Positions 1-9,201 of a stretch of 52,385 nt of DNA are shown here, piece after piece (the first letter of the stretch is position 1; each line of letters begins with the position of its first letter). The notes beneath the pieces are model-generated. The model saw only the letters and a program-made list of their open reading frames with translations. It was not told where the DNA came from and searched no databases. A program made the position numbers and the translations under genes. This DNA is from an uncultured Deferribacteraceae bacterium. GTDB lineage: Bacteria; Chrysiogenota; Deferribacteres; Deferribacterales; Mucispirillaceae. The DNA lies in the NCBI GenBank assembly GCA_947039395.1, contig CAMQYS010000013.1:1-52385 (forward strand). Reading direction: 5' to 3'.

Positions 1-219
1 ATTTTTATATCTATTACTGTACAGCTCTAGCTGTTCTAAGTTCGTACAATTTAGAACGTGTTTAAAATACAGGTTGTTTTATAGTAATTTTAAGTTGTTG
101 TAATTTAGAACATAGTTAATATCTATTGTTATATTAACTATTTCAAGTTGATTGAATTGAGGTTATTTTTATATCTATTACTGTACAGCTCTAGCTGTTC
201 TAAGTTCGTACAATTTAGA
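1..219. repeat. 55-bp direct repeat pair
   Basis: A 55-base sequence at 1-55 recurs exactly, by eye, at 165-219. Each copy contains the inverted repeat ACAGCT-CT-AGCTGT, which could form a small hairpin or bind a dimeric protein. The space between the copies also holds shorter related motifs such as TATCTATTGTTATATTA, seen again at about 281-298. No coding potential is visible. Copy 1 starts at the window edge, so the array may continue upstream. The function is unknown; intergenic repeat family or regulatory region are both possible. Confidence 0.7.
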
Positions 220-269
220 TTATTTTTTATATCTATTATTAGTCAACTATTGCAAGCTACTAAACTAAA

Positions 270-1058
270 CTAAACTCTTTTATCTATTGTTATATTAGCG
301 TAAGCGCTATGATTATGTATTGATTCCATATTAACACACTCAACAGAGAACCAAGAAACTCTATCATCGTTCATCAGTTTTTGAGTTATATTTCGTACAA
401 TATCTTCAACGAACACGGGGTTATTATAAGCTTGTTCAGTTACAAATTTCTCATCTTCACGTTTAAGTAGAGAGTAAACAGGAGCAGATGCAGATGATTC
501 TGCAATTTCAATTATATCTTCAATCCACACGATTTTTTTATGGTATCTGATAGATATAGATGCAATTGATCTTTGATTATGAGCAGAAAATTCAGAGATC
601 TCTTTAGAACAAGGACATAGCGATGTAACAGGTACATGAACAGTTAAGATAAAGTCTTTACCTTTAACCTTATCAGAGATTGCAACAAAATCACAGTTAT
701 AATCCATGAGTGCTGATTGTTTTGATACAGGTGCTATTTTATTAATAAAGTATGGAAATGATAGTTCAATATGAGTTGTATCACTATTTAATACTGTATG
801 CATTTCATCTAAAATATCTGAACATGAAACGATAGACACATTATCTTTATGTCTATTTAATATCTCAATAAATCTAGACATGTGAGTACCTTTAAACTCT
901 TTTGGCAGGTGAACAGACATCGCTATATTTGCGACAGTACCTTGTTCGCCTTTAGATCTATCTTTTAAAATTATCGGGTAAGTAAGATCTTTAACTCCTA
1001 CCTTATCTATATCAATATTTCTATTATCTTCTAAGCTTTGCACATCTTTTAACTTCAT
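270..1058 (-). CDS. folE2: GTP cyclohydrolase FolE2 (type IB)
   Basis: Converts GTP to 7,8-dihydroneopterin triphosphate, the first step of folate (and often queuosine) synthesis, in the cytoplasm. The 262-residue length matches the prokaryotic type IB family rather than FolE. The diagnostic segment TSLCPCSKEIS (about 145-155) carries the conserved Cys148, and SAHNQRS with His160 follows, both expected in the metal site. The ATG at 1058 is preceded on the minus strand by AGGTAG. It is divergent from hisF, with about 160 bp of shared AT-rich promoter space. The stop is TAG. FolE2 enzymes can use metals other than zinc, so a zinc-sparing role is possible but not shown here. Identification is firm. 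Confidence 0.95.
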   Translation of the reverse strand: MKLKDVQSLEDNRNIDIDKVGVKDLTYPIILKDRSKGEQGTVANIAMSVHLPKEFKGTHMSRFIEILNRHKDNVSIVSCSDILDEMHTVLNSDTTHIELSFPYFINKIAPVSKQSALMDYNCDFVAISDKVKGKDFILTVHVPVTSLCPCSKEISEFSAHNQRSIASISIRYHKKIVWIEDIIEIAESSASAPVYSLLKREDEKFVTEQAYNNPVFVEDIVRNITQKLMNDDRVSWFSVECVNMESIHNHSAYANITIDKRV

Positions 1059-1220
1059 TATAACTACCTAATTTTTGAAATAATATCTATTATAGCTAAC
1101 TTTCAAAATTTTAACAGGTTTTTTATAATTATTTTATTATAGAAATAATAATAGATCTGTTATATAATAGATGGACAATTTTTTTATAAGATTTTGTATT
1201 ATAAGATTTAAGGTTAAATT

Positions 1221-1988
1221 ATGGTTACTAAGCGTATTATTCCTTGTTTAGATTTAAAAGATGGCAGAGTGGTTAAGGGTACGAACTTTATTAATTTACG
1301 TGATGCAGGCGATCCAGTGTCTGTTGCTATTGAGTATGAGCGTCAAGGAGCAGATGAGATAGCCTTTTTAGATATAAGTGCAACGGTTGAAAAGCGTGCA
1401 ACGATGGTAAACTTGATAGAGAGAGTTTGTGACAATATTTTCATGCCTATAACAGTAGGTGGAGGTATATCATCTATTGAGGATATACGATTATTGCTTA
1501 TGTCAGGAGCTGATAAGATTTCAATAAATTCTGCAGCTGTTTATAACCCAGAACTTATTCGTGAGGCTGCAGAAAAGTTTGGATCACAAGCTATTATTAT
1601 AGCGATAGATGCTAGATATTCAGATTCTATGGGAAGTTATGAAGTAGTTGTTTCATCTGGTAAAAAATCAACTGGAATAGATGCTGTTGAGTGGGCAAAA
1701 AAGATGGTATCGTACGGAGCAGGCGAGGTTTTATTAACGTCGATGGATAAAGATGGCACAAAGTCAGGCTACGATTTAAAATTAACATCACTTATATCAG
1801 ATGCTGTACAAGTTCCTATTATCGCATCAGGTGGAATAGGTGATCTAAAAGATTTTTATGATGGAGCAGTTATCGGTAAAGCAGATGGATTATTAGCTGC
1901 ATCGGTTTTCCATTTCGGCACATATACAGTTCAACAGGTTAAAGATTATTTAAGAGAGTACGATGTACTAGTGCGTGATTTAGTATAG
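1221..1988 (+). CDS. hisF: Imidazole glycerol phosphate synthase, cyclase subunit HisF
   Basis: Cyclase half of the HisFH enzyme: converts PRFAR plus ammonia (from HisH) to imidazole glycerol phosphate and AICAR in histidine synthesis. It is a 255-residue (beta/alpha)8 barrel of normal length. Asp11 (RIIPCLDLKDGRVVKG) and Asp130 (IIIAIDARY) are the two catalytic aspartates and sit at exactly the canonical positions. The phosphate loops ITVGGGI and IIASGGIG are present. hisE follows after about 190 bp, but hisH, hisA and other his genes are not in the window, so the his genes are scattered. The stop is TAG. Confidence 0.97.
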   Translation: MVTKRIIPCLDLKDGRVVKGTNFINLRDAGDPVSVAIEYERQGADEIAFLDISATVEKRATMVNLIERVCDNIFMPITVGGGISSIEDIRLLLMSGADKISINSAAVYNPELIREAAEKFGSQAIIIAIDARYSDSMGSYEVVVSSGKKSTGIDAVEWAKKMVSYGAGEVLLTSMDKDGTKSGYDLKLTSLISDAVQVPIIASGGIGDLKDFYDGAVIGKADGLLAASVFHFGTYTVQQVKDYLREYDVLVRDLV

Positions 1989-2174
1989 ATATTTTTAAGT
2001 GTGTATAGATGCGATATAGATTATCGTGATATTTATAAATATATGTTGAACTTGATGTCAATTGTTATATTATTATATTTTAGTACATAGAGTAATATAG
2101 ATTACCTAATGATTAAATATGTATATTGGTATAGTATAGATTATTTGATTATATATTTAGAGGGGCGATATAGA

Positions 2175-2462
2175 ATGGATATGTTAGAGAAGTTAAATAA
2201 AATAGTTCTTGATAGAAAACTTAATTTTAGTGAAGGTTCATATACTTCAAAACTTTTATCAGCAGGCGATAACACAATTATCAAAAAGCTTGGTGAAGAG
2301 AATGCTGAATTAATAAGAGCTATATTGATTGAGTCTAAAGAGAGTGTTGTTTCTGAAGCTGCTGATTATATATATCACTTAACAGTTGCATTGCGTTATA
2401 GAGATATAAATCTTACAGATGTATTAGTTGAGCTTGAGCAACGATATGAATTAAAAAAATAG
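2175..2462 (+). CDS. hisE: Phosphoribosyl-ATP pyrophosphatase HisE
   Basis: Hydrolyses phosphoribosyl-ATP to phosphoribosyl-AMP, step 2 of histidine synthesis. The all-alpha MazG-like fold shows the metal-binding pattern KKLGEENAELIRA followed by SEAADYIYHL. I chose the ATG at 2175 (95 residues, normal for stand-alone HisE) because AGGGG lies 9 bases upstream. An in-frame ATG at 2109 would add 22 residues of hydrophobic, Tyr-rich sequence without a ribosome site. It is a stand-alone HisE, not fused to HisI. It sits between hisF and argH in the same direction, with a large gap before argH. The stop is TAG. Confidence 0.92.
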   Translation: MDMLEKLNKIVLDRKLNFSEGSYTSKLLSAGDNTIIKKLGEENAELIRAILIESKESVVSEAADYIYHLTVALRYRDINLTDVLVELEQRYELKK

Positions 2463-2580
2463 AATATAGCTTAGTTAAGATTAAGTAAGTCGTACAGATT
2501 GCGACTTTAGAATTAGTTACGGTTTAAGAATTAAGTATTAAATATATTGATAGTAAGTTTAATCGGTTTAAGGAGTTGTA

Positions 2581-3972
2581 ATGTCTGATAATAGTAAATT
2601 ATGGGGTGGTAGATTTAATCTTTCTACAGATAAATTAGTTGATGATTTTAATGCATCTATTTCATTTGATAAGAGGTTATACCCTTATGATATAAAAGGT
2701 TCTATAGCACATTCAAAGATGCTATCTAAGCAAGGCATTATAACATCATCTGAGTCAGATCAGATAATAATCGGACTAGAACAGATACTTAATGAGATTG
2801 AAACTGGTAAATTTATTTTTTCACAAGCAGATGAAGATATTCATATGGCGATAGAGAAGCGTCTAATAGAGATAATAGGCGATACAGGTGGCAAGCTTCA
2901 TACAGCAAGAAGCAGAAACGATCAAGTTGCATTAGATATCCGTTTATATATTAGAGATCAGATAGAGAATATCAAATCATTAATTTTAGGTTTTCTAGAG
3001 GTATTAGTTAGAAGAGCAGAGAAAGATATTGATGTGATTTCACCAGGCTTCACTCATCTTCAAGCAGGACAACCTATACTATTTTCACATTACTTTCTTG
3101 CATATTTTCAGATGTTAAAAAGAGATTACACAAGGTTTACAGATCTTTCAATACGTCTAAATTACTCTCCATTAGGTTCAGGAGCATTAGCTGGAACATC
3201 GTTTAATATTGATCGTCATTTTGTAGCTAAAGAGCTAGATTTTTATGGAGTTACAGAGAACTCAATAGATTCAGTATCAGATAGAGATTTTGCCTTAGAG
3301 TTACTATCGACTATATCTATAACTATGATGCATCTATCAAGATTTTCAGAAGAGATTATTTTATTTTCAACATCAGAGTTTAATTATATAACTTTATCAG
3401 ATGATTTTTGTACAGGTTCATCTATAATGCCACAGAAGAAAAACCCTGATGTTGCAGAGTTAATAAGAGGTAAAACTGCAAGAGTCTATGGTGACATGAT
3501 TACTTTATTTACATTAATGAAAGCACTTCCTTTAGCATACAATAAAGATATGCAAGAGGATAAAGAACCGATTTTTGATTCAGTAGATACGATAACTATG
3601 TCGTTAAAGATTTTTGCATCAATGATAGATAAGATGGAGTTAAACGCTGATAAGTTGAAAGTTGCAGCTGCTAAAGGATATTCAACCGCAACAGATATAG
3701 CAGATTATCTTGTGAGAAAGGGTATGCCATTTCGTCAAGCACATTATGTTGTTGGTAAAGTTGTTTCTTATGCGGTTGAAGAGGGTATAGAGTTATCACA
3801 AATATCATTACCTATTTTTCAATCGTACAGCAATTTAATTGAGGTTGATATATATGATAGCATCACATTAGAAGCATCGGTATCATCAAGGCAATCATAC
3901 GGTGGCACGGCAAAGAGTCAGGTATTAAAACAGATTGAACTTGCAAAGAGTTTTATTAATGAAAACAGTTAG
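2581..3972 (+). CDS. argH: Argininosuccinate lyase
   Basis: Cleaves argininosuccinate to arginine and fumarate, the last step of arginine synthesis; cytoplasmic homotetramer of the fumarase/aspartase superfamily. It is 463 residues long, as usual. The superfamily signature [12 protein letters not shown] lies at 279-290 and contains the catalytic serine loop; the FTHLQ segment (157-161) holds the general-base histidine region. The start is well supported by AAGGAG immediately upstream. The stop TAG overlaps the start of the next gene, a lipoprotein, by 14 bases, suggesting translational coupling. Confidence 0.97.
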   Translation: MSDNSKLWGGRFNLSTDKLVDDFNASISFDKRLYPYDIKGSIAHSKMLSKQGIITSSESDQIIIGLEQILNEIETGKFIFSQADEDIHMAIEKRLIEIIGDTGGKLHTARSRNDQVALDIRLYIRDQIENIKSLILGFLEVLVRRAEKDIDVISPGFTHLQAGQPILFSHYFLAYFQMLKRDYTRFTDLSIRLNYSPLGSGALAGTSFNIDRHFVAKELDFYGVTENSIDSVSDRDFALELLSTISITMMHLSRFSEEIILFSTSEFNYITLSDDFCTGSSIMPQKKNPDVAELIRGKTARVYGDMITLFTLMKALPLAYNKDMQEDKEPIFDSVDTITMSLKIFASMIDKMELNADKLKVAAAKGYSTATDIADYLVRKGMPFRQAHYVVGKVVSYAVEEGIELSQISLPIFQSYSNLIEVDIYDSITLEASVSSRQSYGGTAKSQVLKQIELAKSFINENS

Positions 3973-4840
3973 TAGTATATTACTATTTGTTACGATAATT
4001 TTACTTGTCGGTTGTGGTAAGAAAGATAATCCAGTACCGAAGAGTATATTCAATATTCCCTCATCAGTAGATGTAAGCATCAAGCTTGATATAGATGGTG
4101 TTAAGCTCATTAACAATAGTGATAACTACACTCTTTTTGTAGAGAAGGAGAGGGTTGTTAGAAACATACTCTTTAGGTACGATTATGAACGAGTAACACT
4201 TATTGCACCAAATATGAGTTTTGTTGATATAAATGTTGTTGAAGGTAGAGAGTATATGTATCGGTTTTATACATATAATAGTATGGATCAAGCGTATTCA
4301 AAACCTACGATGAAGTCTGTTGTATATGAAGTTCCAGTACGAATTAGTAATGTTTCTGCTAAAATTATAGGTAGTACGTTATGTGCAGAGATAGAAGATA
4401 TGCGTGGAATGGACAATGTAACTTTTTATATAAATGGTAAGTTTGTTTATGAGTATAATGAAGATGATGGAGAGTATTGTGTAGATATACCATCAACAGT
4501 TAGGATTGATTTCAAAGCTGTTCCACATAGAAAAGGTTACGATGGAGTTCCATATACTAAGAATTTCACGAGAGACCCCAAAGATGGGTTATTTCCTCCA
4601 CAGAATATAAAAGTTGTTCAAACAGGTAGCAGATCTATTTTGTCGTGGGATAAGCTAGAGGGTTACGATGAATATAATGTTTATGTGGATAAAGATGGTA
4701 AACAAGAACTTATAATGACAACAGTTGCGACTATCTTCTCATACAATATACCAGCAGGTGATGATTGTGCTACATTAAAATTGTCATCGGTTAAAGATAA
4801 AGAGGAGTCTTCATTAATAACGGTAGAGATTTGTAGATAA
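3959..4840 (+). CDS. Lipoprotein with fibronectin-type III-like domains
   Basis: Predicted outer- or inner-membrane lipoprotein of unknown role. From the ATG at 3959 (293 residues) the N-terminus is a Lys-containing n-region, a hydrophobic stretch and a lipobox ending LLVGC, followed by GKK. The rest is beta-rich with two segments resembling fibronectin III folds, for example the C-terminal [20 protein letters not shown], a typical FN3 pattern. An upstream in-frame start at 3935 would lie deep in argH and spoil the signal peptide. It overlaps argH by 14 bases, so it is probably co-transcribed. There is no enzymatic motif; a surface-structural or adhesion role is conceivable. Confidence 0.8.
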   Translation: MKTVSSILLFVTIILLVGCGKKDNPVPKSIFNIPSSVDVSIKLDIDGVKLINNSDNYTLFVEKERVVRNILFRYDYERVTLIAPNMSFVDINVVEGREYMYRFYTYNSMDQAYSKPTMKSVVYEVPVRISNVSAKIIGSTLCAEIEDMRGMDNVTFYINGKFVYEYNEDDGEYCVDIPSTVRIDFKAVPHRKGYDGVPYTKNFTRDPKDGLFPPQNIKVVQTGSRSILSWDKLEGYDEYNVYVDKDGKQELIMTTVATIFSYNIPAGDDCATLKLSSVKDKEESSLITVEICR

Positions 4841-4919
4841 TTATAATTTTACTTGAAAAAAAATAGTAATAGAAATAAAATATAGGATAATGTTTATTAT
4901 AAACTAGTTAGAGGGAAGT

Positions 4920-5642
4920 ATGTATACTTTATTGTTATCAGTATCGTCAGGGATATTATTAGGTTTTCTTTCGTATAAATTTATTACACCAAGTTATGTA
5001 TTATCTGTAATAATAGCTTTAGTCACAATCATTGCCACCAATATTATAGTTGGTAGAAGTATGATGAAAAAGATCACAGCGATATTTAACACTTGTGAGA
5101 AGGATATAAAATCAGGCAAAATTGATGTTGCAATTGAGAAGATGAAAAAGGCTTATAAGTATGCCAATTGGCAGTTGATGGTTAGATCACAGATTGATGC
5201 ACAGATAGGAGTTCTTTTATATGCTACAAAGCGTTTTGATGAGTCTCTTCCTTACCTTTCAAAATCATCTAAGAGAAATAGTATGGCTATATCTATGCTT
5301 CTTGCGAGTTACTTTAAGGCAAAAGATTTTGATAAGATGAAGAAGTTAATTGATGTTGCGGTCAAGGTGAATAAGAAGGATAGTTTTATGCAGGCGTTAT
5401 CTGCATATCTTTATTTAGAGGTAGGTGATAGGGATAGAGCTATATCTATTTTAAACAATGCACTCAAGAAAGTTCCAGCAGATGAGCGATTACATAATGC
5501 TCTTGATGCAACTCGTAACAATAAGAAGATAAAGATGCAAACATATGGTACCTTATGGTTACAGTTACATTTATCAAAAAGTCCAGATGGTGTAAAACAG
5601 TATCAGACTTTAATTGGTAGACAGAAGATTACAAGAAGATAG
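4920..5642 (+). CDS. Membrane-anchored TPR protein
   Basis: A 240-residue protein with two predicted transmembrane helices at its N-terminus (about 4-22 and 26-45), then a cytoplasmic alpha-helical region with three or more tetratricopeptide-like units (for example IDVAIEKMKKAYKYANW and RAISILNNALKKVPADERLH). TPRs mediate protein-protein contacts; no enzymatic motif is seen. The start is backed by GAGGGAAG just upstream. It is followed by a 169-bp gap containing the sigma-factor promoter, so it is probably a separate transcription unit. The stop is TAG. Function unknown. Confidence 0.75.
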   Translation: MYTLLLSVSSGILLGFLSYKFITPSYVLSVIIALVTIIATNIIVGRSMMKKITAIFNTCEKDIKSGKIDVAIEKMKKAYKYANWQLMVRSQIDAQIGVLLYATKRFDESLPYLSKSSKRNSMAISMLLASYFKAKDFDKMKKLIDVAVKVNKKDSFMQALSAYLYLEVGDRDRAISILNNALKKVPADERLHNALDATRNNKKIKMQTYGTLWLQLHLSKSPDGVKQYQTLIGRQKITRR

Positions 5643-5753
5643 TTTTATATGATTTGCATAGTTGATATAATTAGAGAGTAGTTGGTAAATTTTGTAAATT
5701 TATGATATCTTTTATCTTTTAAATAATTAGTTGATCTAAAATTGCACATTAAT

Positions 5754-5781
5754 GAACTTATGTTACTTTAGATTATCATAA
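5754..5781 (+). promoter_or_regulatory. Putative sigma-E-type promoter of the rpoE operon
   Basis: GAACTT (5754-5759), a 16-base spacer and TCATAA (5776-5781) lie about 30 bases before the sigma factor's start codon. The pattern resembles the -35 GGAACTT and -10 TC-rich elements recognised by RpoE-family sigma factors, which commonly drive their own operon. It is based on one site read by eye. Confidence 0.5.
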
Positions 5782-5811
5782 CAATAGGCGTAGTGAGATG
5801 GGGAAGTTGGT

Positions 5812-6396
5812 ATGAAAACAGATGAGAAAATCATTGAAAGGGTTTTGGCTGGCGATGTATCTAGGTTTGAGATATTGATAGAAAAATATCAAACGCAAGT
5901 TTTTTATGTTACTATGAATATCAGCAGAAATAAGGATACGGCAGAAGATATTGTTCAAGATGCATTTATAAAAGCATTTGAAAAGCTATATACTCTTAAC
6001 GATAGGGCACAATTTTTTCCTTGGTTAAAGAGAATTGCTATAAATTTAGCGTTGAATAATTACGATAAGAATAAAAGAATAGTTGATGTTGAGATTGAAG
6101 ATTCAGAGGTAAGTTATTTTGATAGATTACCAGATGATTCTGATCCAGAATCAATTATGATTAATGATGAATTAAAGCGTTATGTACGTTTATATGTTGA
6201 TGCTTTACCAGAACGTTTACGTAGAGTTATTATAATGCGTGAAGTTGAGGATTTAAGTTATGAAGAGATATCGGAGACTTTAAAAATTCCATTAGGAACG
6301 GTTAGGTCACGATTATTTAATGCGCGACAGGTTGTTAAAGATCGCCTTATAAAACAGGGTTTAACAGATAGTTTAGTTTCTCGCACTGCTAACTAG
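5812..6396 (+). CDS. rpoE: RpoE-type ECF RNA polymerase sigma factor
   Basis: Extracytoplasmic-function sigma factor, expected to direct transcription of envelope-stress genes. The 194 residues hold region 2 (about 20-90, with DTAEDIVQDAFIKAFEKL and the FPWLKRIAINLALNN segment) and region 4 (about 130-185, with YEEISETLKIPLGTVRSRLF as the helix-turn-helix). GGGGAAG precedes the ATG by 5 bases. The downstream zinc-finger anti-sigma protein, RseB-like protein and DegP protease reproduce the classical rpoE-rseA-rseB-degP arrangement, so control by regulated proteolysis of the anti-sigma factor is likely. A sigma-E-like promoter precedes it. The stop is TAG. Confidence 0.92.
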   Translation: MKTDEKIIERVLAGDVSRFEILIEKYQTQVFYVTMNISRNKDTAEDIVQDAFIKAFEKLYTLNDRAQFFPWLKRIAINLALNNYDKNKRIVDVEIEDSEVSYFDRLPDDSDPESIMINDELKRYVRLYVDALPERLRRVIIMREVEDLSYEEISETLKIPLGTVRSRLFNARQVVKDRLIKQGLTDSLVSRTAN

Positions 6397-6424
6397 TATT
6401 TAATGTGTATTAAAGAGGTGTTGT

Positions 6425-6988
6425 ATGAGTAGTAAAGTATTATCTTGCGTAGATTTTGTTAAATTTTTAAATGATTATGTTGATTTTAATGTATCGAAGA
6501 AGGAGTCTCTTCTAATAGATAAACATCTTAATGATTGTGAGAGTTGCAAGGTTAAGGTGGTTAATATTGTGCAAGTTAAAAAGATGATCAAGTCAACTTA
6601 TGGAACAGGTTCTCATGTTATTGATGTACGCAGTAAAGTTATGTCTAAACTTAGAGATAGAGAGAATGTTTCTGTTAGATCAGATAGTAAGGTAGACTTA
6701 TCATATAAGATTATGTCAAAAGTAACAGATTGTAAGAAACAAGTTAATATGTTTAGGTTTTCTTTACCTGCTATGGAGAATTATAAATTTTTATCAATTG
6801 CAGTAGCAATGATTTTTGTTATAACAGCAACAATTGTGTATTCTCAATCAGAAAGTAAGAAATTAATGGCTGCTAGAAGTAAAATAGAATCATATGCTGT
6901 AGAACATTCATCTACTGCACCAACAGACTATAGAGCAACAATGGACAGTATGGGTAATAGTATCACGCCTGTTAATTTCAATGAATAA
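6425..6988 (+). CDS. rseA: Anti-sigma factor (zinc-finger, RseA-like)
   Basis: Predicted inner-membrane anti-sigma factor that holds the upstream sigma factor. The cytoplasmic N-terminus (about 1-50) has the anti-sigma zinc-finger signature HLNDCESC plus an earlier Cys9. One transmembrane helix lies at about 118-138 (FLSIAVAMIFVITATIVYS), followed by a short periplasmic tail of about 45 residues. It starts 28 bases after rpoE. Its TAA stop overlaps the next ATG (TAATG), showing tight coupling with the RseB-like gene. Classical RseA lacks a full HxxxCxxC finger, so by domain it is nearer the ZAS-type anti-sigma family. The rseA name reflects position and role. Confidence 0.8.
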   Translation: MSSKVLSCVDFVKFLNDYVDFNVSKKESLLIDKHLNDCESCKVKVVNIVQVKKMIKSTYGTGSHVIDVRSKVMSKLRDRENVSVRSDSKVDLSYKIMSKVTDCKKQVNMFRFSLPAMENYKFLSIAVAMIFVITATIVYSQSESKKLMAARSKIESYAVEHSSTAPTDYRATMDSMGNSITPVNFNE

Positions 6989-7797
6989 TGCGTTTTAATA
7001 AATTTAGCATAGCGTTACTACTATTTTTATCAATTTACGGGTTAGCTAACGCAGATGAAATATGTTTTTATAAGTATTATGAAGGTAATGGAAAATATAA
7101 AACTTTCTTTTTTGATAGAGAAGATATTGCATCAGAACAATTTCATATAGGTACAGTTGCCTCTAAACTATTTAACCGAAACTTTTTTATAGAACATCTC
7201 AAAAAAAAGTATTACAATATTAATGAAGTCAATAATATTGTATTTATGGGTCAAACAATTCAGCAATATATTTTGTCTCCGAAGAATAAAGATAGGTTTA
7301 AGCATGTTCTTTGGTTGCGTGATAGACATCTTGTGAAAACAGAGGTTTATGATGTTGATGATAATCTTGTTATCGCATACGGTAAAATAGATCTCTCATA
7401 TGGTACAGAAAATCATATGGATATGATAATATCTAGTCCAAAAGTATCTAGTAGATCAAGAGGTAATTTACATAATTTTTATAAAGGGTTTGATCATGTT
7501 AGAACGAAGCAATTACCAGAGAATAGATACCATCTGTTTTTTAGTGATGGTTTAAATGGTGTTTCTATATTTATTGACGAAACTCCTTCTAAGTCAGCTA
7601 TGAATACAAAAACTGTTTACGGTAATATGTTTCTTTCTAAGATTATAAATGGGGTAGAGTACTCTGCTATGGGTACATTGCCTTACTCTGCATTATTGGA
7701 GTTTATTGATAAAGTTGGTAATTCTGATGCTGAAACATATAAAGAGTTGATAAATTGTGAGAACTCAATAGATAAAGTTACACCTAACAACAAGTAA
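6988..7797 (+). CDS. rseB: RseB/MucB-like periplasmic sigma-E regulator
   Basis: Predicted periplasmic protein that would bind the anti-sigma factor and shield it from proteolysis. It has a Sec signal peptide (SIALLLFLSIYGLANA). The middle has an RseB/LolA-like lipid-binding beta-structure pattern, with HVLWLRDRHLVKTEVYDVDD recalling the family's WLR segment. The C-terminal part (YHLFFSDGLNGVSIFIDE, then YSAMGTLPYSALLEFID) resembles the MucB C-terminal domain, where a 'YSDG..SVSVF' pattern is typical. It is 269 residues, slightly short for the family. It overlaps rseA by 1 base and precedes degP by 24 bases. Assigned from these patterns and context; moderately sure. Confidence 0.72.
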   Translation: MRFNKFSIALLLFLSIYGLANADEICFYKYYEGNGKYKTFFFDREDIASEQFHIGTVASKLFNRNFFIEHLKKKYYNINEVNNIVFMGQTIQQYILSPKNKDRFKHVLWLRDRHLVKTEVYDVDDNLVIAYGKIDLSYGTENHMDMIISSPKVSSRSRGNLHNFYKGFDHVRTKQLPENRYHLFFSDGLNGVSIFIDETPSKSAMNTKTVYGNMFLSKIINGVEYSAMGTLPYSALLEFIDKVGNSDAETYKELINCENSIDKVTPNNK

Positions 7798-7821
7798 TTT
7801 ATGTAGGATGGTATTTAAGGA

Positions 7822-9195
7822 ATGTATAAGTTTTTTTATATTAAATTTTTAGTATTGCTATTATTATCTGTATTCACATTGAATTTATATTCAAATCCAT
7901 TACCGCCTCAATCATTTGCTCCTGTAGTTGAAAAGACAGCTGATGGAGTTGTAAATATTTCAACAACTAAAACTGTAACAGGCAATCAATACGGTAATGA
8001 TATGTTTCAGTTTTTCTTTGGAGATCAATATAATAGAGCTCCAAATAGAGGATCAAATCCAAGAGAGTTTAAAACATCTGCATTAGGTTCAGGCTTTCTT
8101 ATTGATAGAATGGGGTATATAGTTACTAACAACCATGTTATTGAAGGTGCTGATGAAATTATTGTAAAAACAACAACACAGAAAGAGTTTAAGGCTGTAG
8201 TTATCGGTGCTGATCCGTTAACTGATCTAGCACTTTTAAAAATAGAATTAAATGGCGAAAGAATAGAACCGTTAGTTTTAGGTGATATAAATAAGTCTAG
8301 GATCGGTGATTGGGTTATTGCGATCGGTAATCCATTAGGATTAGGTGGTACAGTTACAGCAGGAATTATATCTGCTAAAGGTAGAGTTATAGGGGACGGT
8401 CCATATGACAATTTTATCCAAACAGATGCATCTATTAATCCGGGTAATTCAGGTGGTCCATTGCTTAATATGGCTGGAGAGGTAATAGGTGTAAACACAG
8501 CTATTATTCAGTCTGCTCAAGGTTTAGGTTTTGCTGTACCTGTTGATATGTTAATTAAGATTTTACCTAAATTACGTAAAGGTAAAGTGAGTCGTGGTTG
8601 GCTTGGAGTAACATTACAAGAGCTTGATGAAAATTTAGCTAAATCATTAGGTAAAGATGATAGTAATGGAGTTTTAGTAGCAGATGTTATGCCTGATCAT
8701 CCAGCAGATAGATATGGTATAAAAGCTGGCGATATAATAGTTGCGATAGATGGTAAGGCAGTTAGTAATGCTAGAGAGTTGACTAAGTTAATAGGAGATA
8801 CATCTCCTGATGATACAGTTAGGGTTAAAATTTTCCGTAACGGTAAGCAGGGCGATATAAATATAAAATTAGGCGAGCGTCCAACCAATAATCAGACTAT
8901 TGCAACTAATAAAGCACCAACTTCTAATTTAGAAGTACGAGATATGACCTCTCAAGAGCGAACAAGATTAGGTATTAATGAAGGAGTTATATTAACTTCA
9001 GTAAGAGAGGGTTCATCAGCATTTAAGTCTGGGTTAAGAAGTGGAGATATTATTGTTTGGTTTAACAAGCGTAGCGTTAATACGAAATCAGATTTTGACA
9101 ATTTTTATAAAAATATAAAAACTGGTAATGTTATAGGCTTGAAGATCATTTCACAAAATGGTGGTGTTAGGTTTATAGCTTTTAATAAGGAATAG
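7822..9195 (+). CDS. degP: DegP/HtrA-family periplasmic serine protease
   Basis: Periplasmic serine protease/chaperone for misfolded envelope proteins. The 457 residues consist of a signal peptide (1-24), a trypsin-like domain with catalytic triad His105 (TNNHVIEG), Asp135 (DPLTDLALLK) and Ser210 (NPGNSGGPL), then two PDZ domains (about 258-345 and 365-455). All key residues are present, so it should be active. It is the last gene of the rpoE-rseA-rseB-degP operon, matching the sigma-E regulon's output, and the MucD arrangement of Pseudomonas is comparable. The thioesterase gene begins 6 bases later and may be co-transcribed. The stop is TAG. Confidence 0.95.
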   Translation: MYKFFYIKFLVLLLLSVFTLNLYSNPLPPQSFAPVVEKTADGVVNISTTKTVTGNQYGNDMFQFFFGDQYNRAPNRGSNPREFKTSALGSGFLIDRMGYIVTNNHVIEGADEIIVKTTTQKEFKAVVIGADPLTDLALLKIELNGERIEPLVLGDINKSRIGDWVIAIGNPLGLGGTVTAGIISAKGRVIGDGPYDNFIQTDASINPGNSGGPLLNMAGEVIGVNTAIIQSAQGLGFAVPVDMLIKILPKLRKGKVSRGWLGVTLQELDENLAKSLGKDDSNGVLVADVMPDHPADRYGIKAGDIIVAIDGKAVSNARELTKLIGDTSPDDTVRVKIFRNGKQGDINIKLGERPTNNQTIATNKAPTSNLEVRDMTSQERTRLGINEGVILTSVREGSSAFKSGLRSGDIIVWFNKRSVNTKSDFDNFYKNIKTGNVIGLKIISQNGGVRFIAFNKE

Positions 9196-9201
9196 ACATT
9201 T

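Noticed and set aside
2487-2507. Terminator after hisE (AAGTCG/CGACTT hairpin)
   Set aside because: The stem is only 6 bp and no T-run follows.
8025-8498. Minus-strand 157-codon open frame within degP
   Set aside because: Antisense shadow of the conserved protease domain, with no ribosome site. The same applies to the antisense frames within aconitase, the molybdoenzyme and the TPR genes.
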